In this document: one piece after another, positions 16,185 to 23,136 of the stretch | Layout: each line of letters opens with the position of its first letter | Numbering within the stretch: position 1 is the first letter of the stretch | DNA from: Clostridia bacterium | GTDB lineage: Bacteria; Bacillota; Clostridia; Christensenellales; Aristaeellaceae | Length of the DNA stretch: 25,944 nucleotides | Assembly (NCBI GenBank): GCA_017471125.1 | Contig: JAFUWR010000361.1 | Location: 1-25,944, forward strand | Direction: 5' to 3' | Notes under the pieces: generated by a model | Seen by the model: only the letters and a program-made list of their open reading frames with translations | Told to the model about the DNA's origin: nothing | Database searches by the model: none | Program-made: the position numbers and the translations under genes

Positions 16185-16672
16185 GCGAGATCACCATGGG
16201 ACTGATGAACGAGGGGGATGTGGAGGCCGTCCACGACATCGAGGTGGCCTGCTTCCGCACGCCCTGGTCCAAGAAGTCCTTCTACGAGGAGGTCACCCAG
16301 AACCAGTGCGCCCGCTACATGGTGGTGCGCGAGGACGGGGTGGCCATCGCCTACGCCGGGGTGTGGTTCGTGCTGGACGAGGGCCACATCACCAACATCG
16401 CCGTCCGCCCCGACCGCCGGGGCATGGGCTACGGCGAGATGGTCACCCGGGGCATGATACAGTTGGCCGCCGACAGTGGCATGAACTGGATGACCCTCGA
16501 GGTCCGGCGCTCCAACGTCGCCGCCCAAAACCTCTACCACAAGCTGGGCTTCATCGACGTGGGCTACCGCAAGCGCTATTACGAAAATTCCGAGGACGCC
16601 CTCATCATGGCGCTGGAGCACCTGCCCGAGGGCCATCCCGAGAACGACCCGTTCCTTGTGAATGAAGAATGA
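16181..16672 (+). CDS. rimI: Ribosomal-protein-alanine N-acetyltransferase
   Basis: GNAT enzyme that acetylates the N-terminal alanine of S18, and commonly sits with tsaB in Bacillota. The 163-aa protein has the acetyl-CoA loop VRPDRRGMGYGEM and the RimI-typical LEVRRSNVAAQNLYHKLGF followed by RYYENSEDALIMAL. Translationally coupled to tsaB. Its last codons (VNEE-stop) are part of a heptamer array that continues past the stop. Confidence 0.95.
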   Translation: MSEITMGLMNEGDVEAVHDIEVACFRTPWSKKSFYEEVTQNQCARYMVVREDGVAIAYAGVWFVLDEGHITNIAVRPDRRGMGYGEMVTRGMIQLAADSGMNWMTLEVRRSNVAAQNLYHKLGFIDVGYRKRYYENSEDALIMALEHLPEGHPENDPFLVNEE

Positions 16673-16687
16673 AGGATGAAGAATGAA
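16660..16687. repeat. Tandem heptamer array GAATGAA x4
   Basis: Four units: GAATGAA, GAATGAA, GGATGAA, GAATGAA. The first two cover the end and stop codon of rimI; the rest are intergenic. A GC-rich GCTGCCGGCGGC segment follows. No promoter is clear in 16688-16771; small dyads GCATA-a-TATGC and ATGAC/GTCAT are present just before the next gene. Confidence 0.85.
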
Positions 16688-16771
16688 GCTGCCGGCGGCT
16701 GTGGAACAAATTACCGCATAATATGCGTCTAAATGACATATAAAGTCATATCCTGAAACGGGGAGGCCCAT

Positions 16772-18367
16772 ATGCTATTCAATATCGTGGAGATCGTGCT
16801 GGTGACGCTGATGAGCTGCGCCGCGTCGGTCCACTACATCCACGTGCTGCAAATGAACCGCTACCAGCTCCCGGCCTACGGCGGCTGGCTGCGCCGCAAC
16901 CGCGACCGGGTGATCCGCGAAAACGTGGTGATCGGCTTCGTGGCGGCGATATTGAGCCTGTACATGCCGGTGCTGCTGTCGATGTTCATAAACGTCGAAA
17001 ACGTCCGGCGGGCCATCGCCAACTGGCTGACGCTCGCGCTGTTCATGGGCGTGACGGGCTTCATCGCCTGGCGGGACTACAACCTGCCGTCCAAGAAGCC
17101 CTTCGTCGTCACCCACCGCGTCCGGCGCTTCGGCGCGGTGCTGGCGACCCTGTGCCTGCTGGCGGCGGCGCTGCTGCGGGCGCTGACCATCCCGCCCTAC
17201 TTCCTGTTCGCGGCCATGCCGTACATGGTGGAGCTGGCGGCGCTCATCATCAACCCCTATGAGAACAAGCTCAACGCCGGGTTCTTCAAGTCCGCGAAGC
17301 AGAAGATCCGCAAGCATCCCCACCTCGTCACCATCGGCATCACCGGCAGCTTCGGCAAGACCAACGTGAAGTTCATGCTGCGGGACATGCTCGAAAAGAA
17401 GTACAAGGTCCTCGCCACCCCGGCCAGCTTCAACACCGCCATGGGCATCTCCCGGGTGGTGAACGACGACCTGACCGACGCGCACGAGGTGTTCATCGCC
17501 GAGATGGGCGCGACCCACGTGGGCGACATCAAGGAGCTGGTGGAGCTGGTGCGGCCCAAGTACGGCATACTGACCAGCATCGGCAAGCGCCATTTGGACA
17601 CCTTCGGCTCGCTGGAGAACATCGCGTCCACCAAGTACGAGCTCATACAGGGCCTGCCCAAGTCGGGCTTCGCGGTGTTCGGCTCCGGCGACGACTACAT
17701 CGACCGGCTCTACGCCATGTGCAAGAAGGACAAGTGCCGGGTGAGCCTGGACCCCCGCTCCGGCGCGTACATGACCGCCGAGGGCATCACCTACTCCGAC
17801 CGGGGCACGTCCTTCACCCTCGTCTGCGGCGGGGAGCGCACCGCCTGCCGGACACCGCTGCTGGGCAGCTTCAACGTGAAGAACATCCTGCTGGCCGCGG
17901 CGATGGCCCGCAGGCTCGAGGTGCCGATGGAGGACATCGCCAAGGCGATCAGGGAATTGAAGCCCATCGAGCACCGGCTGCAGCTGACCGTGGACGACCT
18001 GAACGTCATCGACGACACGCTGAACGAGGACCCCGACGGGGCCTTCGAGGCCGTGCGGGTGCTCTCCCAGATGCCCGGGCGGCGCATCGTCGTCACCCCC
18101 GGCATGAACGGCCTGAGCCAGCAGGAGGCCGAGGTCAACTACGCCCTGGGCACCGTCATGGCCGACTGCGCCGACACCGTCATCCTCGTGGGTGGCCGCA
18201 ACAGCCAGCGCGGCATGCGGCGGGGCCTGCTGCAATCCGGCTTCTCCCGGTCCAACCTCCACGCCGTCGAGGACATGGACGACGCCTCCGAGCTGCTCGA
18301 GGAGATCAGCGAGCACGGCGACACCGTGCTGTTCGAGAGCCGGGTGCCGGAGTTCGAGGACGAATGA
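16772..18367 (+). CDS. Membrane-anchored MurF-like Mur ligase
   Basis: A 531-aa protein. Residues 1-165 hold about five hydrophobic helices (2-24, 50-72, 82-100, 118-136, 140-160). Residues 180-531 are a Mur ligase: P-loop GITGSFGKT (189-197), AEMGATHVGDI (243-252), TSIGKRHLDTFGSLENIA (268-285), and IDDTLNEDPDG (413-423). MurF proper usually has GTNGKT-like and DDSYNANP-like forms and no membrane domain, so this is a divergent membrane-bound relative. ATP-dependent amide ligation on a peptidoglycan or related precursor at the membrane is likely; the exact substrate is unknown. GGGGAGG precedes the ATG. Confidence 0.85.
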   Translation: MLFNIVEIVLVTLMSCAASVHYIHVLQMNRYQLPAYGGWLRRNRDRVIRENVVIGFVAAILSLYMPVLLSMFINVENVRRAIANWLTLALFMGVTGFIAWRDYNLPSKKPFVVTHRVRRFGAVLATLCLLAAALLRALTIPPYFLFAAMPYMVELAALIINPYENKLNAGFFKSAKQKIRKHPHLVTIGITGSFGKTNVKFMLRDMLEKKYKVLATPASFNTAMGISRVVNDDLTDAHEVFIAEMGATHVGDIKELVELVRPKYGILTSIGKRHLDTFGSLENIASTKYELIQGLPKSGFAVFGSGDDYIDRLYAMCKKDKCRVSLDPRSGAYMTAEGITYSDRGTSFTLVCGGERTACRTPLLGSFNVKNILLAAAMARRLEVPMEDIAKAIRELKPIEHRLQLTVDDLNVIDDTLNEDPDGAFEAVRVLSQMPGRRIVVTPGMNGLSQQEAEVNYALGTVMADCADTVILVGGRNSQRGMRRGLLQSGFSRSNLHAVEDMDDASELLEEISEHGDTVLFESRVPEFEDE

Positions 18368-18376
18368 GACAAACGA

Positions 18377-18406
18377 CAACGCCAGGCCTATACGGGCCTG
18401 GCGTTG
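18377..18406 (+). terminator. Hairpin after the MurF-like gene
   Basis: A perfect 12-bp stem CAACGCCAGGCC / GGCCTGGCGTTG with a 6-base loop, 10 bases after the stop. It lacks a T-run. A second small stem (TCCCC/GGGGA, 18448-18465) followed by seven T at 18468-18474 lies inside the 3' end of cobO and may complete termination on the plus strand. Confidence 0.6.
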
Positions 18407-18436
18407 CCGTGTCGTCGGCGTTCCGACACCTTCTTC

Positions 18437-18961
18437 TCACATCTCTATCCCCACCCTTGCGGGGAGCTTTTTTTCCTTGAAGTAGTGCTTGACCATGCGC
18501 ATCTCGGTGACGAGGTCGGCCCGCGCCATGAGGGCGTCGGTGGCCCCGCGCCCGGTGAACACCAGCTCGGTGCCCTCGGGCCGCAGGTCAGCGAGGCGCA
18601 AAAGCTCCTCCTCGGTGAGCAGGCCGCACATGAGGGCGCAGTTGATCTCGTCGCAGATGACCACGTCGTACGCACCGGAGGCCAGCGCCGCCTCGACCTG
18701 TTTATAGCCCTCCCGGGCGCAGGCGGTGTCGGCGTCCTCCTTCTCCCGGTAGGTCAGTATGCCCTTGCCGGTGCCAAACTGGTGGACCTCTACGTTGGGC
18801 AGCAGCTCCAGCGCCTTGATCTCGCTGTACCGCTGGTCCTTGATGAACTGGCAGAAGTAGACCTTCATCCCCGCGCCGCTGGCCCGGAGCGCCAGCCCCA
18901 GGGACGCGGTGGTCTTGCCCTTGCCGTTGCCGGTGTAGATTTGAAATTGTCCGACCTTCAC
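18437..18961 (-). CDS. cobO: Corrinoid adenosyltransferase (CobA/CobO/BtuR family)
   Basis: Transfers the adenosyl group from ATP to cob(I)alamin or cobyrinate diamide. About 174 aa, with the P-loop YTGNGKGKTTASLGLALRA at the N-terminus and VVICDEINCALMCGLLTEEE in the middle, both diagnostic. The GTG at 18961 lies 7 bases after AGGAGG. An ATG two codons earlier (18967) overlaps the cobC stop (ATGA) but is 1 base from that site; either may be used. Last gene of the cob operon. Confidence 0.95.
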   Translation of the reverse strand: MKVGQFQIYTGNGKGKTTASLGLALRASGAGMKVYFCQFIKDQRYSEIKALELLPNVEVHQFGTGKGILTYREKEDADTACAREGYKQVEAALASGAYDVVICDEINCALMCGLLTEEELLRLADLRPEGTELVFTGRGATDALMARADLVTEMRMVKHYFKEKKLPARVGIEM

Positions 18962-18963
18962 GC

Positions 18964-19533
18964 TCATACCTCCTTGAAGCCCACGGGCCGACCGTCCTCC
19001 ACGGCCACCCGGTACCCGCCGCAGGCGGACGGCTGCCACTGATAGAAATTTCTGTCCGCGTTGGGGAACCAGGCCCGCATCAATTCGACGATGGTCCCGC
19101 CGTGGCAGACGACGCAGGCGCTGCCGACGTCCATATCCAGCAATCCATCGCCCGCGGCCAGCACCCGCCGGCGGAAGCCGTTGCGGGACTCGCCGCCGGG
19201 ACAGGCCACGTTCCCGGTTTCGTCCTCGATCCAACGGATATACTCGGGCACGTCCTTCAACTGATCGTAGGACTTCATCTCGAACGCGCCGAAATCCATC
19301 TCCCGAAGCCCGTCCAGCGCGACGTCGGGCGTCTTGCCCGTCATGTGATATAATGTCTCGTTCGCCCGCCGCATGCCGCTGGTGACGTACAGGTCGCATT
19401 CGGGCAAAACGCCGCGCCGCCCGACGGCGATCCCGACGCCCTTGTCCGTCAGCGGGCTGTCCGTGCTGCCGCCATAGAGGCGCTTCTCGTTGGCCTCCGT
19501 CAGGCTGTGGCGGATCAGATATAATGTGTTCAT
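18964..19533 (-). CDS. cobC: Histidine phosphatase, probable alpha-ribazole phosphatase
   Basis: Likely removes phosphate from alpha-ribazole-5'-phosphate or from the cobalamin phosphate. The 189-aa protein starts MNTLYLIRHSLTEANEKRLYGG; catalytic His9 and Arg8 are present, but the RHG glycine is Ser10. LREMDFGAFE (77-85) gives the acid residue and VCHGGTI (142-147) the second His. The ATG overlaps the stop of the short CobU-like gene. A general histidine phosphatase is possible, but its position in a cob operon supports CobC. Confidence 0.88.
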   Translation of the reverse strand: MNTLYLIRHSLTEANEKRLYGGSTDSPLTDKGVGIAVGRRGVLPECDLYVTSGMRRANETLYHMTGKTPDVALDGLREMDFGAFEMKSYDQLKDVPEYIRWIEDETGNVACPGGESRNGFRRRVLAAGDGLLDMDVGSACVVCHGGTIVELMRAWFPNADRNFYQWQPSACGGYRVAVEDGRPVGFKEV

Positions 19534-19895
19534 TTCAATCGCTGCGGGATGCCGCAGAACAGCCGCCACACCTCGTCGGCCTGTGACGCGAGGTAGCTGT
19601 TCATGCGCCCGCAGGCCTCCCGCCAGGCCCGCAGCTCCGGGTCCATGGGCACGACGCCCGAGGAGATGTCGGTGGTGATGACGATCTTGTCCTTGAGCGC
19701 GTCCGCGTTTGCCCGGAACAGAATGGCGGGCTCCCCGCCGTCGCGCAGATATTGGAGCGCCCAGCGGTCGATGTACGCGAGGCACTTCTTGTCCAGATCG
19801 ACGCCGTTCAGGCAGATGTCGTCCTCCGCCAGCCCGAAACGCGACCGGGCATATTCCAGCTTGCCCTGGTAGCTGCCCCCGGTGATGAGTATCAT
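19530..19895 (-). CDS. Short CobU-like protein (truncated cobinamide kinase/guanylyltransferase paralogue)
   Basis: 121 aa, against about 180 for CobU. It starts MILITGGSYQGKLEYARSRF, a P-loop lacking the usual Ser/Thr after GK. The C-terminal half, ITTDISSGVVPMD, then GRMNSYLASQADEV and CGIPQRLK, aligns with the CobU end (NEVGxGIVP, ADEV, GxPxxLK). The central part with the guanylylated histidine and HRxxR is absent. The ATG at 19895 has GGAGAGG about 6 bases upstream; an in-frame ATG at 19910 has no site. It lies between cobS and cobC in the operon. Short CobU relatives of this kind occur in clostridial cob operons; their activity is unclear. Confidence 0.82.
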   Translation of the reverse strand: MILITGGSYQGKLEYARSRFGLAEDDICLNGVDLDKKCLAYIDRWALQYLRDGGEPAILFRANADALKDKIVITTDISSGVVPMDPELRAWREACGRMNSYLASQADEVWRLFCGIPQRLK

Positions 19896-19910
19896 AGCGC
19901 ACCTCTCCAT

Positions 19911-20651
19911 TTACATTTGAGCCATCGCGATCAGCGCGACGCACTCCGAGACGGTGAGGGCGAAGCCCGCCACGTCGCCGGACACGCCTTGCAGCGTGCG
20001 ATAGACCCAGGTCATGGCCAGGGCGTAGGCCGCCGTCTCGATCAGCAGGCACAGTCCGGGCCCGAGGCCGAAGCAAAGGGCACAGACGCCCACGGCGACC
20101 GCCCAGATGCCGACCACCGCCGCTCGCTGCGCCGCCTTGCCTTCCATCGCCGCGTACTGGCTGTGGCCGATGGGCTTCAACGTCAGCACCGCGAGGGCCG
20201 AGCCGCAGCGGGAGACAATGGGGATGAACACCAGAGGGGCATAGGCGCCGGGTATCGCGAACGTCGCCGCCGCGTCATAGCTGAACAGCATCAATAGCCC
20301 CAGCCCCACCACGGCGAAGGCCCCGGTGTGGCTGTCCTTCAATATCTCGAGGCGCTTTTCCAGCGGACGCCACGAGAGCATCGCGTCGCAGGTGTCCATG
20401 TAGCCGTCCAGGTGGATGAAGCCCGTCAGCAGCCAGGGCAGCGCGGCGATCAGCGCCGCGGAGATGGACGAAAGGTGCAGGACCTCTACGGCGAGCCAGG
20501 CCAGCCCCGCCCACAGCGCCCCGATCACCAGCCCCACCACGGGCAGCATCACCAGCATCCAGTCCCGGGCGTCCTCGTCCCAGGGCCGATAGGGGCAGGG
20601 GAGGGACGTGAACATCCCCAGGCACATGAAGAACGCACGGATCAGTTTCAC
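19911..20651 (-). CDS. cobS: Adenosylcobinamide-GDP ribazoletransferase (cobalamin synthase)
   Basis: Integral membrane enzyme that joins adenosylcobinamide-GDP to alpha-ribazole, the final joining step. 246 aa with about six or seven hydrophobic helices, the signature GFIHLDGYMDTCDAM (77-91) and KDSHTGAFAV (105-114). The start is a GTG at 20651 that overlaps the cobU stop by 4 bases (GTGA). It ends where the leader of the short CobU gene begins. Confidence 0.95.
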   Translation of the reverse strand: MKLIRAFFMCLGMFTSLPCPYRPWDEDARDWMLVMLPVVGLVIGALWAGLAWLAVEVLHLSSISAALIAALPWLLTGFIHLDGYMDTCDAMLSWRPLEKRLEILKDSHTGAFAVVGLGLLMLFSYDAAATFAIPGAYAPLVFIPIVSRCGSALAVLTLKPIGHSQYAAMEGKAAQRAAVVGIWAVAVGVCALCFGLGPGLCLLIETAAYALAMTWVYRTLQGVSGDVAGFALTVSECVALIAMAQM

Positions 20652-21178
20652 AGCGGCAGCGCCCCCTTGTGGACGACGACCTGCCCGTGCACGACCTCGA
20701 GCACGTCGTCGCAGGCCGCGGCCAGCGCCCGGTCGATGCGCGCCAGCCCGCGGCGGTACGCCTCGGTCCAGTCGTCGTAGAGATTGGCGTCGGAGTAGAT
20801 GTAGTCCGACACCAGCACCGTCTTAGGCGCGCGGCGCACGAATTCCACGAGCTCCCGGGCGATCTTCGCCGGGGCCTGCGCATCCATGCCCGCGGCGGTG
20901 AACATCTCGTTGGACAATAGCGCCGTCACGCTGTCTAAAAGGAAGGAGCCGTTGGGGTCGGCGCGGTCGAGGCACGAGAGGATGTCCGTCCCGCGCTCGA
21001 GGGTCTCGAACCCCCAGCCCTCGCGCTCTTTCCGATGGCGGGCGATGCGGGCGTCGTCCTCGGCGTCCCGGGGGATCATCGTCGCGATGTAGTACAGCGG
21101 CCGACCGCCCGCCTGCGCGATGCGCTGGGCGTAGAAGGACTTGCCGTTCTTGCAGCCGCCGGAGATGAACGTGCTCAT
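20648..21178 (-). CDS. cobU: Adenosylcobinamide kinase / guanylyltransferase
   Basis: Phosphorylates adenosylcobinamide and then transfers GMP from GTP. The 176-aa protein has the P-loop GGCKNGKS (7-14), ATMIPRDAEDDARIARHRKE with the guanylylation-site histidine (His48 here), and LLDSVTALLSNEMF (80-93). The usual NEVGxGIVP segment is replaced by VSDYIYSDANLYDDW (123-137), and the usual GxPxxLK end is absent. AAGGAGG is well placed upstream of the ATG. Translationally coupled to cobS. Confidence 0.9.
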   Translation of the reverse strand: MSTFISGGCKNGKSFYAQRIAQAGGRPLYYIATMIPRDAEDDARIARHRKEREGWGFETLERGTDILSCLDRADPNGSFLLDSVTALLSNEMFTAAGMDAQAPAKIARELVEFVRRAPKTVLVSDYIYSDANLYDDWTEAYRRGLARIDRALAAACDDVLEVVHGQVVVHKGALPL

Positions 21179-21196
21179 GCTTCCCCCTCCTTGGAC

Positions 21197-21300
21197 CGGG
21201 CGGCGAAACGCCGCCCCTACGGGTCATCTGCGGGCGCTGAGGGCAGCGCCCCTACGGGGTCGATCGCATCCGGGTCGTAGGGGCGGAGTCGCGCCGCCCG
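21197..21300. repeat. Cluster of three GTAG-hairpin (REP-like) units
   Basis: Units at 21197-21221, 21231-21256 (both reading with CTAC on the right) and 21276-21300 (inverted, GTAG on the left). Each is an 8-bp stem starting GGGCG with a 3-4-base loop, flanked on one side by GTAG. The second and third form an inverted pair. It occupies the cobT-cobU gap. Three more units are at 24295-24438. Confidence 0.88.
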
Positions 21301-21311
21301 CCGTGGATGCC

Positions 21312-22397
21312 CTACGCTTCCCCCTGATACCGCTTGTTGGGCCGGATCTCGGCCAGGTAATCGTCGTTGATGGCGGCCTCCTCGAAGGTGGCCATGTGGG
21401 CGATGACGCTCTCGGCGGCGGAGATGATCTCGAACGCGATGGGGCAGCCGCTGCCCTCGCCGAGCCGCATGTCCAGGGCCAGCATGGGCTTTAGCCCCAT
21501 GGCGTCCATGGCGAGCATGTAGCCCTTCTCCCGGCTCTCGTGGGAGGGGAACATGTAGCCCGCGGCCAGGGGCTCCATGCGGACCGCGCACAGCGCCGCC
21601 ACCGCGGAGATGAAGCCGTCGATGACCACCGGCAGCCGCTCCGACGCCGCGCCCAAAAACGCGCCGCACATGGCCGCGATGTCGAAGCCGCCCACCTTGG
21701 CGATGACGTCGATGGGGTCGGCGGGGTCGGGCCGATAGCGGGCGATGGCCTCGTCGATCAGGCGCACCTTGCGCTTGTAGGCCTCGTCGTTGATGCCCGC
21801 GCCCCGGCTGACGGTCTCGGCGGCGGGCAGGTCCAGCAGGACGGACAGCACCGCCGAGGACGTGGACGTGTTGCCAATGCCCATCTCGCCGATGCCGACG
21901 ATCTGCATGCCCTCGCGCTTGGCCCGCCGCGCGGCCTCGATGCCGATGCCGATGGCGCGGAGGCACTGCTCCCGGGTCATGGCCGGCTCCACGGCGAAGT
22001 TCCGGGTGCCCCGGGCGATCTTGCAGTCCCGCACGCCGGGCTGGGTGAACTCGGCGTCGATGCCCACGTCCATCACGTCCAGCTCCGCGCGGAAGTGCTT
22101 CGCCAGCACCGCCACGCCCGTCAGCCCCCGGGTGAAGTTGATGGTCTGGGAGAGGGTCACCGACTGGGGCGCGCTGGCCACGCCCTCATGGGCGATGCCG
22201 TTGTCCGACGCGAAGATCAGCACCCGGCGCTTCTCCACCGGGTTGTAGAGCTGCCCCGTGATGCCGGCCAGCTTCACGCTGATGTCCTCCAGCTTGCCCA
22301 GGCTGTGCGGCGGCTTCGCGAGGCTGTCCTGGCGCGCCTTCGCCGCGGAGAGGGCGGAAGCGTCCAACGGGGAGATCGAGAGCGAAATATCCTTCAT
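21312..22397 (-). CDS. cobT: Nicotinate-nucleotide--dimethylbenzimidazole phosphoribosyltransferase
   Basis: Activates the lower-ligand base to alpha-ribazole-phosphate. 361 aa; LAKPPHSLGKLE (26-37) is the N-terminal hallmark, IGEMGIGNTSTSSAV is the central one, and Glu314 in LGEGSG (312-317) corresponds to the catalytic Glu317 of Salmonella CobT. AAAGGA precedes the ATG at 22397; the open frame runs 26 codons further upstream, but only through heptamer repeats. First gene of the cob cluster. I see no cobalamin riboswitch ahead of it. Confidence 0.96.
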   Translation of the reverse strand: MKDISLSISPLDASALSAAKARQDSLAKPPHSLGKLEDISVKLAGITGQLYNPVEKRRVLIFASDNGIAHEGVASAPQSVTLSQTINFTRGLTGVAVLAKHFRAELDVMDVGIDAEFTQPGVRDCKIARGTRNFAVEPAMTREQCLRAIGIGIEAARRAKREGMQIVGIGEMGIGNTSTSSAVLSVLLDLPAAETVSRGAGINDEAYKRKVRLIDEAIARYRPDPADPIDVIAKVGGFDIAAMCGAFLGAASERLPVVIDGFISAVAALCAVRMEPLAAGYMFPSHESREKGYMLAMDAMGLKPMLALDMRLGEGSGCPIAFEIISAAESVIAHMATFEEAAINDDYLAEIRPNKRYQGEA

Positions 22398-22421
22398 CGT
22401 GGTTCCTTTCTGTATGTGAAC

Positions 22422-22463
22422 AATTGAGAATTGATGATTGAGAATGGAGAATTGAGAATTGGG
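22422..22463. repeat. Tandem heptamer array AATTGAG x6
   Basis: Six 7-bp units: AATTGAG, AATTGAT, GATTGAG, AATGGAG, AATTGAG, AATTGGG. The last unit runs into the left end of the palindromic element at 22461. It lies just upstream of cobT. Confidence 0.85.
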
Positions 22464-22591
22464 GGACGACCTCATCCGGCGCTTCGCGCCACCTTCCCCT
22501 AAAGGGGAAGGCTGTTTGGCACCGTCCCCATGCCTTCCCCATTAGGGGAAGGTGGATCGGCCGAAGGCCGAGACGGATGAGGTCGTCCCCC
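22461..22591. repeat. Palindromic element, family 2 (131 bp, perfect 18-bp inverted ends)
   Basis: Ends GGGGGACGACCTCATCCG and its exact reverse complement. Inside are four hairpins: GGCGCttcGCGCC, CCTTCCCCTaaAGGGGAAGG, CCTTCCCCattAGGGGAAGG and CGGCCgaAGGCCG. No coding capacity. It is 8 bases from the NlpC/P60 stop and may end that transcript. Confidence 0.88.
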
Positions 22592-22599
22592 TGATGCCT

Positions 22600-23070
22600 C
22601 TATACATATCCCGTCGTGAGCCTTCTCGCCCCGGTATAGTGCTCGAGGTAGTAGTCGGCCAGGTCGCTGACGGTGACCTCGTGCTTGGCGGAGGAGGCGT
22701 GGACGAAGCGCCCGCCGCCGAGGTAGAACCCCACGTGGTCGCAGGGGTCGCTGTCGCGGACGGTGTCGAAGCAGAGCATGTCCCCGGGCAACAGCGCCCA
22801 CCGGGGGACAGGCCTGCCCAGATGGTACAGCTCCGCGGCGGCGTGGGGCAGGCCGCTCAGGCCCTGCTTCACCGCGCACCAGAGCACCAGCCCGCTGCAA
22901 TCGAAGGTCTCCGGCCCGCGGGTGCCCAGCACATAGCCGTGGCCCAGCTGCCGAAGAGCCTCCGTCGCCAGCCGCTCCCCCTGGGTGAGGCCCGTGAACA
23001 GCAGGCACGTCAGCACCAGGCACAGCGCCAGCGCCGCGGTCAGCACCCGGACGAACACCGTTCGACGCAT
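22600..23070 (-). CDS. NlpC/P60 family cell-wall hydrolase, membrane-anchored or secreted
   Basis: A cysteine peptidase of the type that cuts gamma-D-Glu-diaminopimelate bonds. An N-terminal hydrophobic segment (about 9-30) exports or anchors it. The single catalytic domain has Cys in TFDCSGLVLW, His in CDHVGFYLGGG, and a second polar site at FVHASS. There is no SH3 or repeat targeting domain. The ATG at 23070 (156 aa) has GGTGG 5 bases upstream; a GTG three codons earlier (23079) is the alternative. Confidence 0.9.
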   Translation of the reverse strand: MRRTVFVRVLTAALALCLVLTCLLFTGLTQGERLATEALRQLGHGYVLGTRGPETFDCSGLVLWCAVKQGLSGLPHAAAELYHLGRPVPRWALLPGDMLCFDTVRDSDPCDHVGFYLGGGRFVHASSAKHEVTVSDLADYYLEHYTGARRLTTGYV

Positions 23071-23088
23071 CCCATCCACCGCCTTCGT

Positions 23089-23131
23089 AAAAGATAAAAG
23101 ATCGCGGGGCGCGGCTGTGCCCGCGCCCCGC
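23089..23131 (-). terminator. Rho-independent terminator of the PRPP synthetase gene
   Basis: Minus strand: an 11-bp stem GCGGGGCGCGG / CCGCGCCCCGC with a 6-base loop, then GATCTTTTATCTTTT. It starts 5 bases past the prs stop and overlaps the region just upstream of the NlpC/P60 start. Confidence 0.88.
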
Positions 23132-23136
23132 TCGTA

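Noticed and set aside
16775..18379. A 534-codon open frame antisense to the MurF-like gene
   Set aside because: Low-complexity His/Gly/Val/Leu composition typical of the reverse of a GC-rich gene. The plus frame has clear Mur ligase motifs.
22398..22475. Extension of cobT by 26 codons
   Set aside because: It translates the AATTGAG heptamer array and the palindrome end; AAAGGA and family length support 22397.
22398..22600. Cobalamin riboswitch upstream of cobT
   Set aside because: I looked for the B12-box and the conserved core on the minus strand and see only heptamers and the palindromic element.
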